From assembly GCA_002335495.1 (NCBI GenBank), contig DDBW01000020.1:11753-75752 (forward strand): a DNA stretch of 64,000 nucleotides, given 5' to 3'. Shown here piece by piece: positions 53,012 through 61,038 of this stretch. The position numbers and the translations under genes were made by a program. This stretch comes from Candidatus Dojkabacteria bacterium UBA2022 (GTDB taxonomy: Bacteria; Patescibacteriota; Dojkabacteria; SC72). The notes below the pieces were generated by a model that had not been told where the DNA came from, searched no databases, and saw nothing but the letters and a program-made list of their open reading frames with translations. Within the stretch, counting starts at the first letter, position 1. Each line of letters begins with the position of its first letter.

Positions 53012-54772
53012 ATGAAAAAGTTTCTATCTTTGTACTTAAGGACTGTAAAAATAGCCTGGCGTAAGAAGTGGCATTATATAGCCGGAGTAACCTTTGGCAT
53101 TTTGCTTGTAGCCTTTTCTAACTACGCAGTTTTCAAGATTAAAGATATTGTAAATGCGATTGAAAGTGGTGGAGACATTGTTCGCCCTCTGGTAGAAATG
53201 GCTATTATCCTAATTGTTCCAATCATTGTCCAACCAATATCGTACTTCTATAAATCATACGTATATTCAATTGTAACTGGGGATATTATTAACTCTTTGT
53301 ATAAGAAAGTAATGTCTTTGGATTATGCCTACCATACTAATAAGGAAACGGGGCGGGTAGTATCTTTAATTATGAATTCCCACGAAGTTCCAATGCTTTT
53401 TCTCTGGAATTTAGAGATATTTGCCTTTGAACAGATTGCCTCAATAGCAATCCCACTTATTCTTTTAGGAACTATCTCCCCCGAATTAGCTTTGTACACA
53501 GGCCTTTTTATTCTTGTTCTTCTACCTCTCTACGGTAAGCTTGTGAAGTTTGGTGTTAAGGAAAGAAATAAACTGAAAGAGGTAGAATATAAAAGAAACA
53601 GTGCAATTATCGATGGAGTTACTAACTATGAAACAGTGAGAATCTTTGCCAGGAAGAAGGATGAAATGCACTACCTCAGCGGGTTAGTTGATGAAAATGT
53701 TAAGGCTATTGATCGATATCAAACCTCTTTTAGAATTTTAGATTTTGCTTCTCATATAGGAGGTCTTGCTATTTTTGGAATAGGAGCCGGTTTTATTTAT
53801 ATTAACCGGTTAACACTTTCAATCGGTGAGATAGTAGTTATTGTTACTTATATGCTTCAGCTCTCTCGTAAAATTCTTGACGTTGTTTTTAGTAGTAGGA
53901 CTATTCTTAAGAACTTGCCTCTCGTAGAGGATATCTATTCTCTTATGGACCGTAAATCTACAATTAACGAGCCAAAACGTCCTAAAAAGATTGAAAAACC
54001 TAGAGGGAAAGTGAAGTTTGATCATGTAACATTCTCATATAACAAAGGTAAGGGTAATGGGGTACTGCATGATGTGAGCTTTAACATCAATGCAGGTGAA
54101 ACCGTTGCATTTGTTGGCCCATCTGGAGGAGGAAAGTCTACCATTGCGAGGTTAATCCTTAGGTACTTTGATGTAAATAAGGGTAAAGTTTTGATAGATG
54201 GAGTTAATGTTAAAGCTCTGGGTACAGAGAATGTAAACTCCATAATCGGGGTAGTTCCTCAGGAGCCTGTTCTGTTCAATCGAAGTTTGAAATACAACAT
54301 TGGTTACGGTTTCTCAGCTGATGAGGATGAACTTGATAAATATATGGATCAAATTGTTGATGCCGCTAAAAAAGCTCAAATATACGACTTTATACTCTCA
54401 CTTCCAGATGGATTTGATACTGTAGTAGGTGAGAGAGGTCTAAAACTCAGCGGTGGGCAAAAACAAAGAGTTGCAATTGCTAGGGTTATTATCAAGAATC
54501 CAAAGATTATTATCTTTGATGAAGCTACAAGTATGTTGGATAGTGAGAGTGAAGAAGCAATCCAAAAGGCTTTCCATGAGTTGAGTCGCCATGCTACTAC
54601 TGTTGTTATCGCTCACAGATTAAGCACTATAAAAAATGCTGATAGAATATTTGTGGTTGATGGAGGTAATATTGTTGAATCAGGCAACCATAAACAACTT
54701 GTTCAAAACGGTAACTTGTATGCCAAGCTTTGGAGAATGCAGAGTGAAGGGTTTATTAAAACTGATAATTAA
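53012..54772 (+). CDS. ABC transporter, fused permease and ATPase (ATM1/MsbA type)
   Basis: A 586-residue half-transporter: six transmembrane helices (about 1-310) and a nucleotide-binding domain with Walker A GPSGGGKSTIA, Q-loop VVPQEPV, signature LSGGQKQR, Walker B IIIFDEATS and H-loop IAHRLS. It works as a dimer and probably exports. The permease loop and ATPase look like the ATM1/HMT1 subfamily. No C39 peptidase domain is present, so it is not a dedicated double-glycine RiPP exporter. Confidence 0.93.
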   Translation: MKKFLSLYLRTVKIAWRKKWHYIAGVTFGILLVAFSNYAVFKIKDIVNAIESGGDIVRPLVEMAIILIVPIIVQPISYFYKSYVYSIVTGDIINSLYKKVMSLDYAYHTNKETGRVVSLIMNSHEVPMLFLWNLEIFAFEQIASIAIPLILLGTISPELALYTGLFILVLLPLYGKLVKFGVKERNKLKEVEYKRNSAIIDGVTNYETVRIFARKKDEMHYLSGLVDENVKAIDRYQTSFRILDFASHIGGLAIFGIGAGFIYINRLTLSIGEIVVIVTYMLQLSRKILDVVFSSRTILKNLPLVEDIYSLMDRKSTINEPKRPKKIEKPRGKVKFDHVTFSYNKGKGNGVLHDVSFNINAGETVAFVGPSGGGKSTIARLILRYFDVNKGKVLIDGVNVKALGTENVNSIIGVVPQEPVLFNRSLKYNIGYGFSADEDELDKYMDQIVDAAKKAQIYDFILSLPDGFDTVVGERGLKLSGGQKQRVAIARVIIKNPKIIIFDEATSMLDSESEEAIQKAFHELSRHATTVVIAHRLSTIKNADRIFVVDGGNIVESGNHKQLVQNGNLYAKLWRMQSEGFIKTDN

Positions 54773-54797
54773 CTCTGAATTAGCCTCTCTTTTATAG

Positions 54798-54803
54798 TAT
54801 AAT
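54798..54803 (+). promoter_or_regulatory. -10 box of trmD (leaderless)
   Basis: TATAAT ends exactly six bases before the trmD ATG at 54810, so transcription should start at the start codon. No good -35 is seen at the usual distance. Confidence 0.65.
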
Positions 54804-54809
54804 ATCTAT

Positions 54810-55490
54810 ATGAAAATTGATGTTATAACAATATTTCCAGAACAGATTGAGTCTTTTGCCAAATTCGGCATTTTCAGAATTGCTAAAGAGAAAGGAGTTT
54901 TGGATTTTAATGTTCATGATCTCAGAAAATGGACTACGGATAAACATAAGAGTGTTGATGATAAGCCTTATGGGGGAGGGGCGGGGATGGTGTTAAAGGT
55001 AGAGCCTATTTATAACGCAATCGAAGAGCTAAAAACTGATAAATCCATTGTTATTGCGGCCACTCCACAAGGGACTCCTTTATCCCAGAAGTACTTAAGA
55101 GAACTATCGGATAATAATGATGCACACTATATCTTTATATGTGGACATTACGAAGGCTTTGATCAAAGAATTTTGGATAATTATATCGATGTAGAAATCT
55201 CTATAGGGGATTACATTCTCTCTGGGGGTGAGCTAGCTTCTCTTGTAATTATAGATGGAATATTAAGGCTTCTTCCCAATGTTTTAGGCAATTCTCAATC
55301 TCCAGTCTCCGAGTCTTTTACCGAAAATATGTTGGAATATCCACAATATACACGACCAGAAGATTTTAAAGGTTTGAAAGTTCCAGAGGTTTTGCTTCGT
55401 GGAAACCACAGTCAAATTGCTCTATGGAGGGATAATAAGGCAAGAGAGAATACCCTCAAAAAACGTCCTGATATTGTAAAAAAAGTGTAA
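54810..55490 (+). CDS. trmD: tRNA (guanine37-N1)-methyltransferase
   Basis: A 226-residue SPOUT methyltransferase. KIDVITIFPEQIESF, the trefoil-knot region ICGHYEGFDQRI and SIGDYILSGGELASLVIIDG are diagnostic. It methylates G37 to prevent frameshifts. It is not next to rimM, rpsP or rplS as in E. coli. The mRNA is predicted to be leaderless. Confidence 0.96.
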   Translation: MKIDVITIFPEQIESFAKFGIFRIAKEKGVLDFNVHDLRKWTTDKHKSVDDKPYGGGAGMVLKVEPIYNAIEELKTDKSIVIAATPQGTPLSQKYLRELSDNNDAHYIFICGHYEGFDQRILDNYIDVEISIGDYILSGGELASLVIIDGILRLLPNVLGNSQSPVSESFTENMLEYPQYTRPEDFKGLKVPEVLLRGNHSQIALWRDNKARENTLKKRPDIVKKV

Positions 55491-55548
55491 TTGTGATTTA
55501 ATCGCACTTGAGCTGATATCTGATAGAGATAATCTTTCGGATATTAGG

Positions 55549-55565
55549 CTAAATTATGAATTTAG
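55549..55565. promoter_or_regulatory. palindrome before the second Gre gene
   Basis: CTAAATT-atg-AATTTAG is a perfect 7-bp inverted repeat ending four bases before the ATG at 55570. As RNA it would be a small hairpin at the start codon; as DNA it could be an operator. Confidence 0.4.
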
Positions 55566-55569
55566 TCTA

Positions 55570-56037
55570 ATGATATTTGGCAAGAAATATAAGATAACGT
55601 CGCAGAAGAAAGCTGAGTTAGAAAAAGAACTCCATAAGCTTGAAACTTCCGGACGTGATGAGATTGCTGATCGTTTAGATTTCATTCGACAACAGCCCGC
55701 GGATGAAGATGATTACCCATTTGTTGATGTCCTTGATGATAAGGAATATTTAGAGAAAAGAATCCTTGAGATAAAGGATATACTTTCTAACTCTCAAATC
55801 ATTGAAGACGAGAGTAAACATGATAAGGTTGAGGTCGGATCAAAGGTTAAGGTCGGATTTGAAGGTTTTGAGGATGAGTATTTGATTGTATCTTCAGTTG
55901 AGGCAGATCCACTTTCCAAAAAGATCTCTGATGAGTCTCCTGTTGGACAGGCCTTGGTTGGAGCAAAAGTGGGTGATACCGTTGATGTACAGATTGGTCA
56001 CGTTCAGAAAAAGTTTAGAGTTTTAAAAATCACTTAA
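55570..56037 (+). CDS. GreA/GreB-family paralogue
   Basis: A 155-residue Gre-like protein: N-terminal coiled coil (KKAELEKELHKLETSG ... RDEIADRLDFIRQQPADEDD) whose tip holds several acidic residues, and a C-terminal domain with DESPVGQALVGAKVGDTVDV. It is more divergent than the GreA at 52340, and the tip is longer in acidic residues. It could be an anti-pause factor, a GreB-type cleavage factor or an inhibitor-type paralogue such as Gfh1. It is followed by the M49-like gene. Confidence 0.85.
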   Translation: MIFGKKYKITSQKKAELEKELHKLETSGRDEIADRLDFIRQQPADEDDYPFVDVLDDKEYLEKRILEIKDILSNSQIIEDESKHDKVEVGSKVKVGFEGFEDEYLIVSSVEADPLSKKISDESPVGQALVGAKVGDTVDVQIGHVQKKFRVLKIT

Positions 56038-56055
56038 TTTAATATTAAGATATAA

Positions 56056-57393
56056 ATGGCAGCTATTAGTTCTTTCCCTTTCGATTCTAGTTACCTTCCA
56101 AAAAGTGAAAGAGATACCTTAAAAGTTTTGGAAAAATTAGGGGAGGTTGTCCATCGGGTGTGGGAAAAACAGGTCGATTCTAAAACCGGCTCTACAACCT
56201 TCTATCCTGAAGACCTAAGTCGGGAGGAGTTAATGGTCGCTGCAAAGAAGAATCCTAAGCTTATTTCTCCTTATACTGTAGTTAAGAGAGATAAAAATAG
56301 AAAGCTTGTCGCTGTGAATTTCAGAGATGAATATAGCAAGGAGCATGACAGAATGGTTGAGCTCCTTACTCTTGCCGCAAAAACTACTAAAGAAAAGAGA
56401 CTTTCTGCATATCTCTCAAGAACAGCTACCTACATTAATAAGGGGGATTTCGACTCTGTTATGAAATTATTCTTAACGGTTCCAAACACAAGTATCGATA
56501 TTCTTGTTGGACCTATTGAATCGTATAATGATAGCTTTATGGGGGTAAAAAAGAGTTACCAATACTCTCTAAGAGTATTAAGGACTCAGGAAACTCAAGA
56601 GGTTGTTGAAATGACAAAAATTGTGGAAAAGCTCGGCATTCTTAAACCTTCTAAGTCAGTTGCCGCTAAACTAAAATCAGATAAAATCAAGGTTAGAGTT
56701 GATGATGTACTGATGTTTGCAGGACGACAGGCTGGGAGTATGCCTTCGAGTACCAATCTTCCAAATCAGCCTGAGTGGGTTGCCAAATATGGTACTAAGA
56801 TTGTTGTATATCACAACGCTCTACTCAAGAAGTTTGACACACAGTTAAAACAGTATCTTAAGAATGTCAAGAAATTTGATCCTAAGAGAACGAAAGATGC
56901 GATGTCTCAGGCAAACTATAGACTCATAGTTCTTCATGAAATTGCAGAAGGAATTGTTAAATATAAAGGAATGGAGAATAGGTTAGGAGAGTATATTGAT
57001 GTTATAAGAGAATTGAACGCAGACCTTTTCGGAGTTAGAAGTGCTAAGTATCATGTGTTAAATGGGCTCATTTCTATTGAGCAGTACAACGAACTGTTAA
57101 TTGCTTTCCTAGTGTTTGCAATTAACGTTTGTCATAAGGCAAAGAAAGAACCTTCAATTATGGTTTATGCGAGGGGCTTCTATGTTGCATTTAACTACTT
57201 TATGAAATCAAAGTCGGTAGTATTTAAAGATAATACGATGACGGTTGATTTTGCAAAACTTTCTGTAGACATAGATGTCTTGTCCAACCTTGTAGTTGGT
57301 CTTATGGAAAATGGTACTTCTGATGATGCTAGAAAGATGTTCGACAAGTGGAGTGATGCCTCGATTACTGAGAAGTTAATTAAGGCAAACTAG
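56056..57393 (+). CDS. M49 (dipeptidyl peptidase III)-like protein with altered zinc motif
   Basis: A 445-residue protein. FYPEDLSREELMVAAKKNP, SPYTVVKRDKNRKLVAVNF and IDILVGPIESYNDSFMGVKKS recall bacterial DPP III-like (M49) proteins. The active-site region reads LHEIAEGI instead of HExxxH or HExxH: the first His and Glu are there, but the second His is Glu. The later ELNAD (in VIRELNADLFG) may supply the third ligand. It may be an inactive or altered hydrolase. The family call is from pattern memory only. Confidence 0.5.
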   Translation: MAAISSFPFDSSYLPKSERDTLKVLEKLGEVVHRVWEKQVDSKTGSTTFYPEDLSREELMVAAKKNPKLISPYTVVKRDKNRKLVAVNFRDEYSKEHDRMVELLTLAAKTTKEKRLSAYLSRTATYINKGDFDSVMKLFLTVPNTSIDILVGPIESYNDSFMGVKKSYQYSLRVLRTQETQEVVEMTKIVEKLGILKPSKSVAAKLKSDKIKVRVDDVLMFAGRQAGSMPSSTNLPNQPEWVAKYGTKIVVYHNALLKKFDTQLKQYLKNVKKFDPKRTKDAMSQANYRLIVLHEIAEGIVKYKGMENRLGEYIDVIRELNADLFGVRSAKYHVLNGLISIEQYNELLIAFLVFAINVCHKAKKEPSIMVYARGFYVAFNYFMKSKSVVFKDNTMTVDFAKLSVDIDVLSNLVVGLMENGTSDDARKMFDKWSDASITEKLIKAN

Positions 57394-57396
57394 TAT

Positions 57397-57418
57397 AAGA
57401 GCTTAAAAGCTCTTTTTT
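57397..57418 (+). terminator. rho-independent terminator after the M49-like gene
   Basis: AAGAGC-ttaaaa-GCTCTT followed by TTTT. The stem can extend by pairing within the loop. It ends the greA-paralogue/M49-like unit. Confidence 0.85.
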
Positions 57419-57438
57419 ATTTCAATTTATTTAATACT

Positions 57439-57790
57439 ATGTTTGGTGGAGACCCGGTTCCTTCTTACAAAGATAACGAGTTTCCAGCTTACATGCGTTC
57501 CGAGGAAGATTTACGAAACTTTTTAAAAGGTAGGTCAAAAGGAAAAACCCTTTTTGCTTGTGTAGCGGGACTTTCTCGGTCGGGATATCTAAAAAACAAG
57601 CTAAGAAAGTTGATATTGATGTTGAAGGACAGATTAAGGATAAACTATTCCAGGCATAGGTGACTTTGAATCCTTAATTTTAGCTTGCAATGAGGCGGAA
57701 GAGAAAGATACGGCAATCTATGTTCAAAGGCTACTTGAGGGGAAAATTCCAGTTAGTATTGTATATATGTCAGAGAGTGATATCCCTTAA
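57439..57790 (+). pseudogene. small phosphatase-like gene broken by two frame changes
   Basis: Coding potential moves through all three frames. Frame 1 from ATG 57439 gives MFGGDPVPSYKDNEF ... LFACVAGLSRSGYLK; a -1 change at 57591-57597 leads to KKVDIDVEGQIKDKLF; another -1 change near 57650 leads to PGIGDFESLILAC ... SESDIP and TAA at 57788-57790. CVAGLSRS has the CX5RS pattern of tyrosine phosphatase-like P-loops. The first change falls on A AAA AAC, the classical slippery heptamer, so programmed frameshifting is possible there; the second site has no such motif. A decaying gene or sequence errors are more likely overall. It abuts the end of glyS. Confidence 0.6.
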
Positions 57791-59089
57791 TTATTTTAAC
57801 TCTTCTCCGAGTTCTTCAACCTTTACTCTCTTCTGTTCCATAGTATCTCTGTCTCTCACGGTAACAGTTCCGTCTTCAAGAGTTTGGTAGTCAATTGTTA
57901 CACACTTAGGAGTTCCAATTTCATCTTGGTATCTATATCTCTTTCCAATGTTTCCTCTGTCATCCCACATTGTACGCATTTGAGATTTTAGCTGCAGGTA
58001 TACTTCTCTCGCTTTATTTGTAATATCCTCTTTGTTTGAAACTAATGGAAATACAGCAACTTTATATGCAGCAATATCTTTATGAAGCTTAAGCACTGTT
58101 CGAGTCTCTCCATTCGCAAGCTTCTCTTCTTCATATGCATCAAAAAGCATGTATAGGAATGTTCTATCAACTCCTCCAGATGTTTCAACAATCCAAGGAA
58201 CGAACTTTTCATTAGTGTGAGGATCTCTATAACTAAGATCTTTTCCTGAAAACTTGCTGTGTTGAGTCAAGTCGTAATCTCCTCTCCAATGTACTCCTTC
58301 ATTTTCGGCCCACCCCCATGGAGTATTATATTCGATGTCGAACGCTACTTTAGCGTAAAAGGCTAGCTCATCATCCGCATGCTGTCTTAGTCTAAGATTC
58401 TCGTGCTTTCTATAAAGCTTTTTAAAGAAGTCCATTCTGTCATTCTTCCAGTATTCGTACCATTTTTCCATCTCGTCTGGATGTACGAAAAACTGCAAAT
58501 CCCACTGTTCAAACTCGCGAGACCGATACAGGAGTTTTCCTGGAGTGATTTCATTTCTAAAAGCTTTTCCAATTTGTGCAATACCAAATGGTACTTTGAC
58601 TCTTGAATTGTCGACTACATTTTGGAAATCCAAATATATAGTTTGGCATGCCTCGGCTCTAAGGTAAGCATCAACCTTTTCACCCTCTACAACACCAATC
58701 TCAGTTTTAAACATAAGGTTGTACTTTTTGGGTACTGTCAGCTCTCCTCCGCACTCTGGACACTCTTTTGCAAAGTTGATTAGGTCAGGTCTAAACCTTT
58801 TATGACACTTTTTGCATTCGACTAGCTCATCATTAAAGTTGGCAACATGCCCACTAGCCTCCCATACTCTTGGATGGGTGATTATTGATCCATCGATACC
58901 AACTACATCCTCTCTATCGTCTACCATATGCTTCCACCACATTCTCTTGAGATTGTTCTTCATCTCGACTCCAACTGGTCCGTAGTCAAAGAACCCTCCT
59001 ATACCGCCGTATATTTCAGAGTTTTGAAATAGTATTCCGCGTCTTTTGGTGAGCGCAGTAATTTTGGCGAGAAGGTCTTGTTCCTGCAT
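57791..59089 (-). CDS. glyS: glycyl-tRNA synthetase, dimeric type
   Basis: A 432-residue class II alpha2-type GlyRS. GGFFDYGPVGVEMKNN, CHKRFRPDL with a paired CPECGG zinc-like element, FRNEITPGKLLYRSREFEQWD (motif 2, shown in part) and ETSGGVDRTFLYMLFDAY (motif 3) are visible. The anticodon-binding domain closes the protein. It charges tRNA-Gly. Its stop follows the broken gene on the other strand directly. Confidence 0.96.
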   Translation of the reverse strand: MQEQDLLAKITALTKRRGILFQNSEIYGGIGGFFDYGPVGVEMKNNLKRMWWKHMVDDREDVVGIDGSIITHPRVWEASGHVANFNDELVECKKCHKRFRPDLINFAKECPECGGELTVPKKYNLMFKTEIGVVEGEKVDAYLRAEACQTIYLDFQNVVDNSRVKVPFGIAQIGKAFRNEITPGKLLYRSREFEQWDLQFFVHPDEMEKWYEYWKNDRMDFFKKLYRKHENLRLRQHADDELAFYAKVAFDIEYNTPWGWAENEGVHWRGDYDLTQHSKFSGKDLSYRDPHTNEKFVPWIVETSGGVDRTFLYMLFDAYEEEKLANGETRTVLKLHKDIAAYKVAVFPLVSNKEDITNKAREVYLQLKSQMRTMWDDRGNIGKRYRYQDEIGTPKCVTIDYQTLEDGTVTVRDRDTMEQKRVKVEELGEELK

Positions 59090-59223
59090 ATGATTAATTA
59101 ATTATTTAACTGAGAAAGTATAACCAAAAAAGCCTTTTAAATCAATTTCAATAATCTCCTTAACTCAATCTCTGTTTAGAGGTATACTAATGTAGAAATA
59201 TTATATTTTTAAAAATACAAAAA

Positions 59224-59748
59224 ATGGAGAAGAAAAGTAAAAAGAGTGAGGGTAAGAAAGAGACTAAAAAGGCTGCCTATGTTGCCCCAAAAAGATTGGT
59301 AAGATCAAAGACCGATCAAATCATCGCCGGTGTATGTGGTGGAATTGCAGAATATTTTGAGATTGATCCGATAATTGTGCGATTGCTCTTTGCACTGCTA
59401 GTCTTCTCTGGAGGATCCGGAGTTCTTATATACATAATTCTTTGGATAATTATGCCTGAGAAAGGAGACGAAAATAAAAGCCATAATCAAGTTGTGAAAG
59501 AAAATGCAAAGGATTTTGAACAGAAGGTCGAACAGTGGGCTGATAGCATGGATAAACCTGATAACAGAAAGAAGACTCAGCTATGGTTTGGAGTTGCTAT
59601 TGTTGTATTGGGAACCTACCTTACCCTGCAAAACTTTGGTATCGGTAGTATGTTTAACCTTGGCTGGTATATTGGTAAATTTTGGCCATTAATAATTGTT
59701 GGACTAGGAGTAATAATTTTAGTCAAAAGAGATAATGGAAATAAATAA
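59224..59748 (+). CDS. PspC-domain membrane protein
   Basis: A 174-residue protein: Lys-rich cytoplasmic start, PspC domain (about 22-80) with RLVRSKTDQIIAGVCGGIAEYF and the first transmembrane helix, an acidic middle, and two further helices (about 118-170, DUF5668-like). PspC proteins take part in envelope stress responses. It overlaps the LiaF-like gene by 14 bases. TATACT at 59183-59188 may be its -10. Confidence 0.88.
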   Translation: MEKKSKKSEGKKETKKAAYVAPKRLVRSKTDQIIAGVCGGIAEYFEIDPIIVRLLFALLVFSGGSGVLIYIILWIIMPEKGDENKSHNQVVKENAKDFEQKVEQWADSMDKPDNRKKTQLWFGVAIVVLGTYLTLQNFGIGSMFNLGWYIGKFWPLIIVGLGVIILVKRDNGNK

Positions 59749-60736
59749 TAAAGTTGTAGAAAGAATCTCTCTTGCCATTACCCTTATATTTGTAGGCTCT
59801 CTCTTTCTTCTGGGTAATCTAGGATATATCACTTTCAAGTCTGTAATACAGTTCTTCCTTGATTTCTGGCCACTATTTATCGTGTTGGCAGGAGTAAAGC
59901 TGATAATTGGTGCCTTTAAGTATGGTGGGGTTATAAACTTGCTTATTGACCTTGTTGTAAATGTAATAATTGTTCTGTCTCTCCTTGCTTTAACTTCTGG
60001 TTCAATGGACTCATATCGTGCAAAAGATGCTTGGTGGAAAAACTATATGGAAAAAGTGAAAATAGTTAATATCGACGAATCGTATAACGTAACCGAGCAA
60101 GAGTATCCCCGATCTGACATTAGCAGTATTAAGTATTATTTTGATATAGGCTTTGGAGACTTCTCTGTTAAACAAACTACAGGAAAGGACTATCTTGAGA
60201 TAAGTGGGACATACCCTGAAAAGTTGGTTGTACCTGAGATGACCACTGGATTGAATGATGGTCTTTTAGATATCCGTTTCTCGCAGACTAGTGAATCGAA
60301 GAAACTGTTCGCGCCATGGTACTGGGGCGATGCTAGTACTGTACTAGGTTTAAGTCAGACTAATCTACCTATTAAATTTGTATTAAAAGTAGGGGCGGGA
60401 GATGGAGATGTTGATCTAAGAGGTATGGACCTTACAAAAGCATCTGTTGATCTAGGTGCAGGCAACATCGACGTTAAGATGGATTCAATTCCCAAAGAAG
60501 GGCTTAAATTAAACGTAGGGGCTGGAGATTTAAGTCTCTATCTGCCTAAAGAAGCTAAGTTCACAATGAAATATGGTGTAGGAGCTGGTAATCTTGGATA
60601 TAGTGAAAAGGGAGGTGAGTCAAAAAGTTTTGGTGGATTGGGTTCAAACGGTAGTTTAAATAGAGGAACTGGAGATGTGTTACCTGTACTTGAAATATCT
60701 GTTGGGGCGGGAAATGTTGATCTGTATTTTGAGTAG
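59735..60736 (+). CDS. LiaF-like / DUF5668 membrane protein
   Basis: A 333-residue protein: transmembrane helices at about 10-100 (LIFVGSLFLLGNLGYI, FWPLFIVLAGVKLIIG), then a beta-helix-like toast-rack domain with repeats of the type VGAGDGDVDLRG, LGAGNIDVKM, VGAGDLSLYL and VGAGNVDLYF. LiaF-like proteins modulate cell-envelope stress signalling. Together with PspC it forms a two-gene envelope-stress unit; no two-component system is adjacent. Confidence 0.85.
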   Translation: MEINNKVVERISLAITLIFVGSLFLLGNLGYITFKSVIQFFLDFWPLFIVLAGVKLIIGAFKYGGVINLLIDLVVNVIIVLSLLALTSGSMDSYRAKDAWWKNYMEKVKIVNIDESYNVTEQEYPRSDISSIKYYFDIGFGDFSVKQTTGKDYLEISGTYPEKLVVPEMTTGLNDGLLDIRFSQTSESKKLFAPWYWGDASTVLGLSQTNLPIKFVLKVGAGDGDVDLRGMDLTKASVDLGAGNIDVKMDSIPKEGLKLNVGAGDLSLYLPKEAKFTMKYGVGAGNLGYSEKGGESKSFGGLGSNGSLNRGTGDVLPVLEISVGAGNVDLYFE

Positions 60737-60761
60737 CTTTCTACATTACCTTGTTTTAGTG

Positions 60762-60767
60762 TATAAT
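60762..60767 (+). promoter_or_regulatory. -10 box of the lysS leader
   Basis: A perfect TATAAT lies shortly after the LiaF-like gene; transcription should start near 60773 and enter the T-box leader. No clear -35. Confidence 0.6.
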
Positions 60768-60772
60768 TGCCC

Positions 60773-61016
60773 AGGCGATGAAGAGAAAGTATCTCTGATC
60801 TCACTTTAGTGAGCCCTGTTTAGTGTAAAAGGGTAGCGAGTAAGAAGATATGCAAGGTCTCTGAGCTGAGGAAAGAAAACTTTTTGGTGAGTAGAATCCT
60901 TCGTTGACTGCGATAAAGTTTAAATAAGTCTAGCACTGCTAGAGAATGAAGGTGGTACCGTGTTTATATACACCCTTCGTAAGTATCTAATTAGGTATTT
61001 ACGAAGGGTGTTTTTT
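60773..61016 (+). promoter_or_regulatory. T-box riboswitch leader of lysS
   Basis: A tRNA-sensing leader. Antiterminator: GAAGG (60948-60952), the bulge TGGTACC (60953-60959), GTG, loop, then CAC and CCTTC (60971-60978). The competing terminator pairs ACACCCTTCGTAA (60970-60982) with TTACGAAGGGTGT (60999-61011) before TTTTTT. Upstream, a perfect hairpin TCTAGC-act-GCTAGA (60929-60943), a distal-loop-like GATATGCAAGGTC (60847-60859), and GAAAGAAAAC (60871-60880), which offers AAA (Lys) as specifier. The U in TGGT would pair with an A discriminator base. Uncharged tRNA-Lys should turn on lysS. Stem I folding is only partly resolved. Confidence 0.88.
60970..61016 (+). terminator. regulated terminator of the T-box leader
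   Basis: A 13-bp perfect stem followed by six T, 23 bases before lysS. Its left arm shares CACCCTTC with the antiterminator, so the two structures exclude each other. Confidence 0.9.
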
Positions 61017-61038
61017 ATTAATTTTATATATTCTAAAT

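Noticed and set aside
53012..54772. ABC transporter as exporter of the RiPP-like peptide
   Set aside because: It lies about 4.7 kb away, has no C39 peptidase domain and looks like the ATM1/HMT1 type.
55491..55569. Additional small RNA between trmD and the second Gre gene
   Set aside because: Only 79 bases with one short palindrome and no terminator; better explained as promoter and operator sequence.
57591..57597. Confident claim of programmed -1 frameshifting
   Set aside because: The heptamer is ideal, but no downstream pseudoknot was seen and a second, unrelated frame change follows, so decay or error cannot be excluded.
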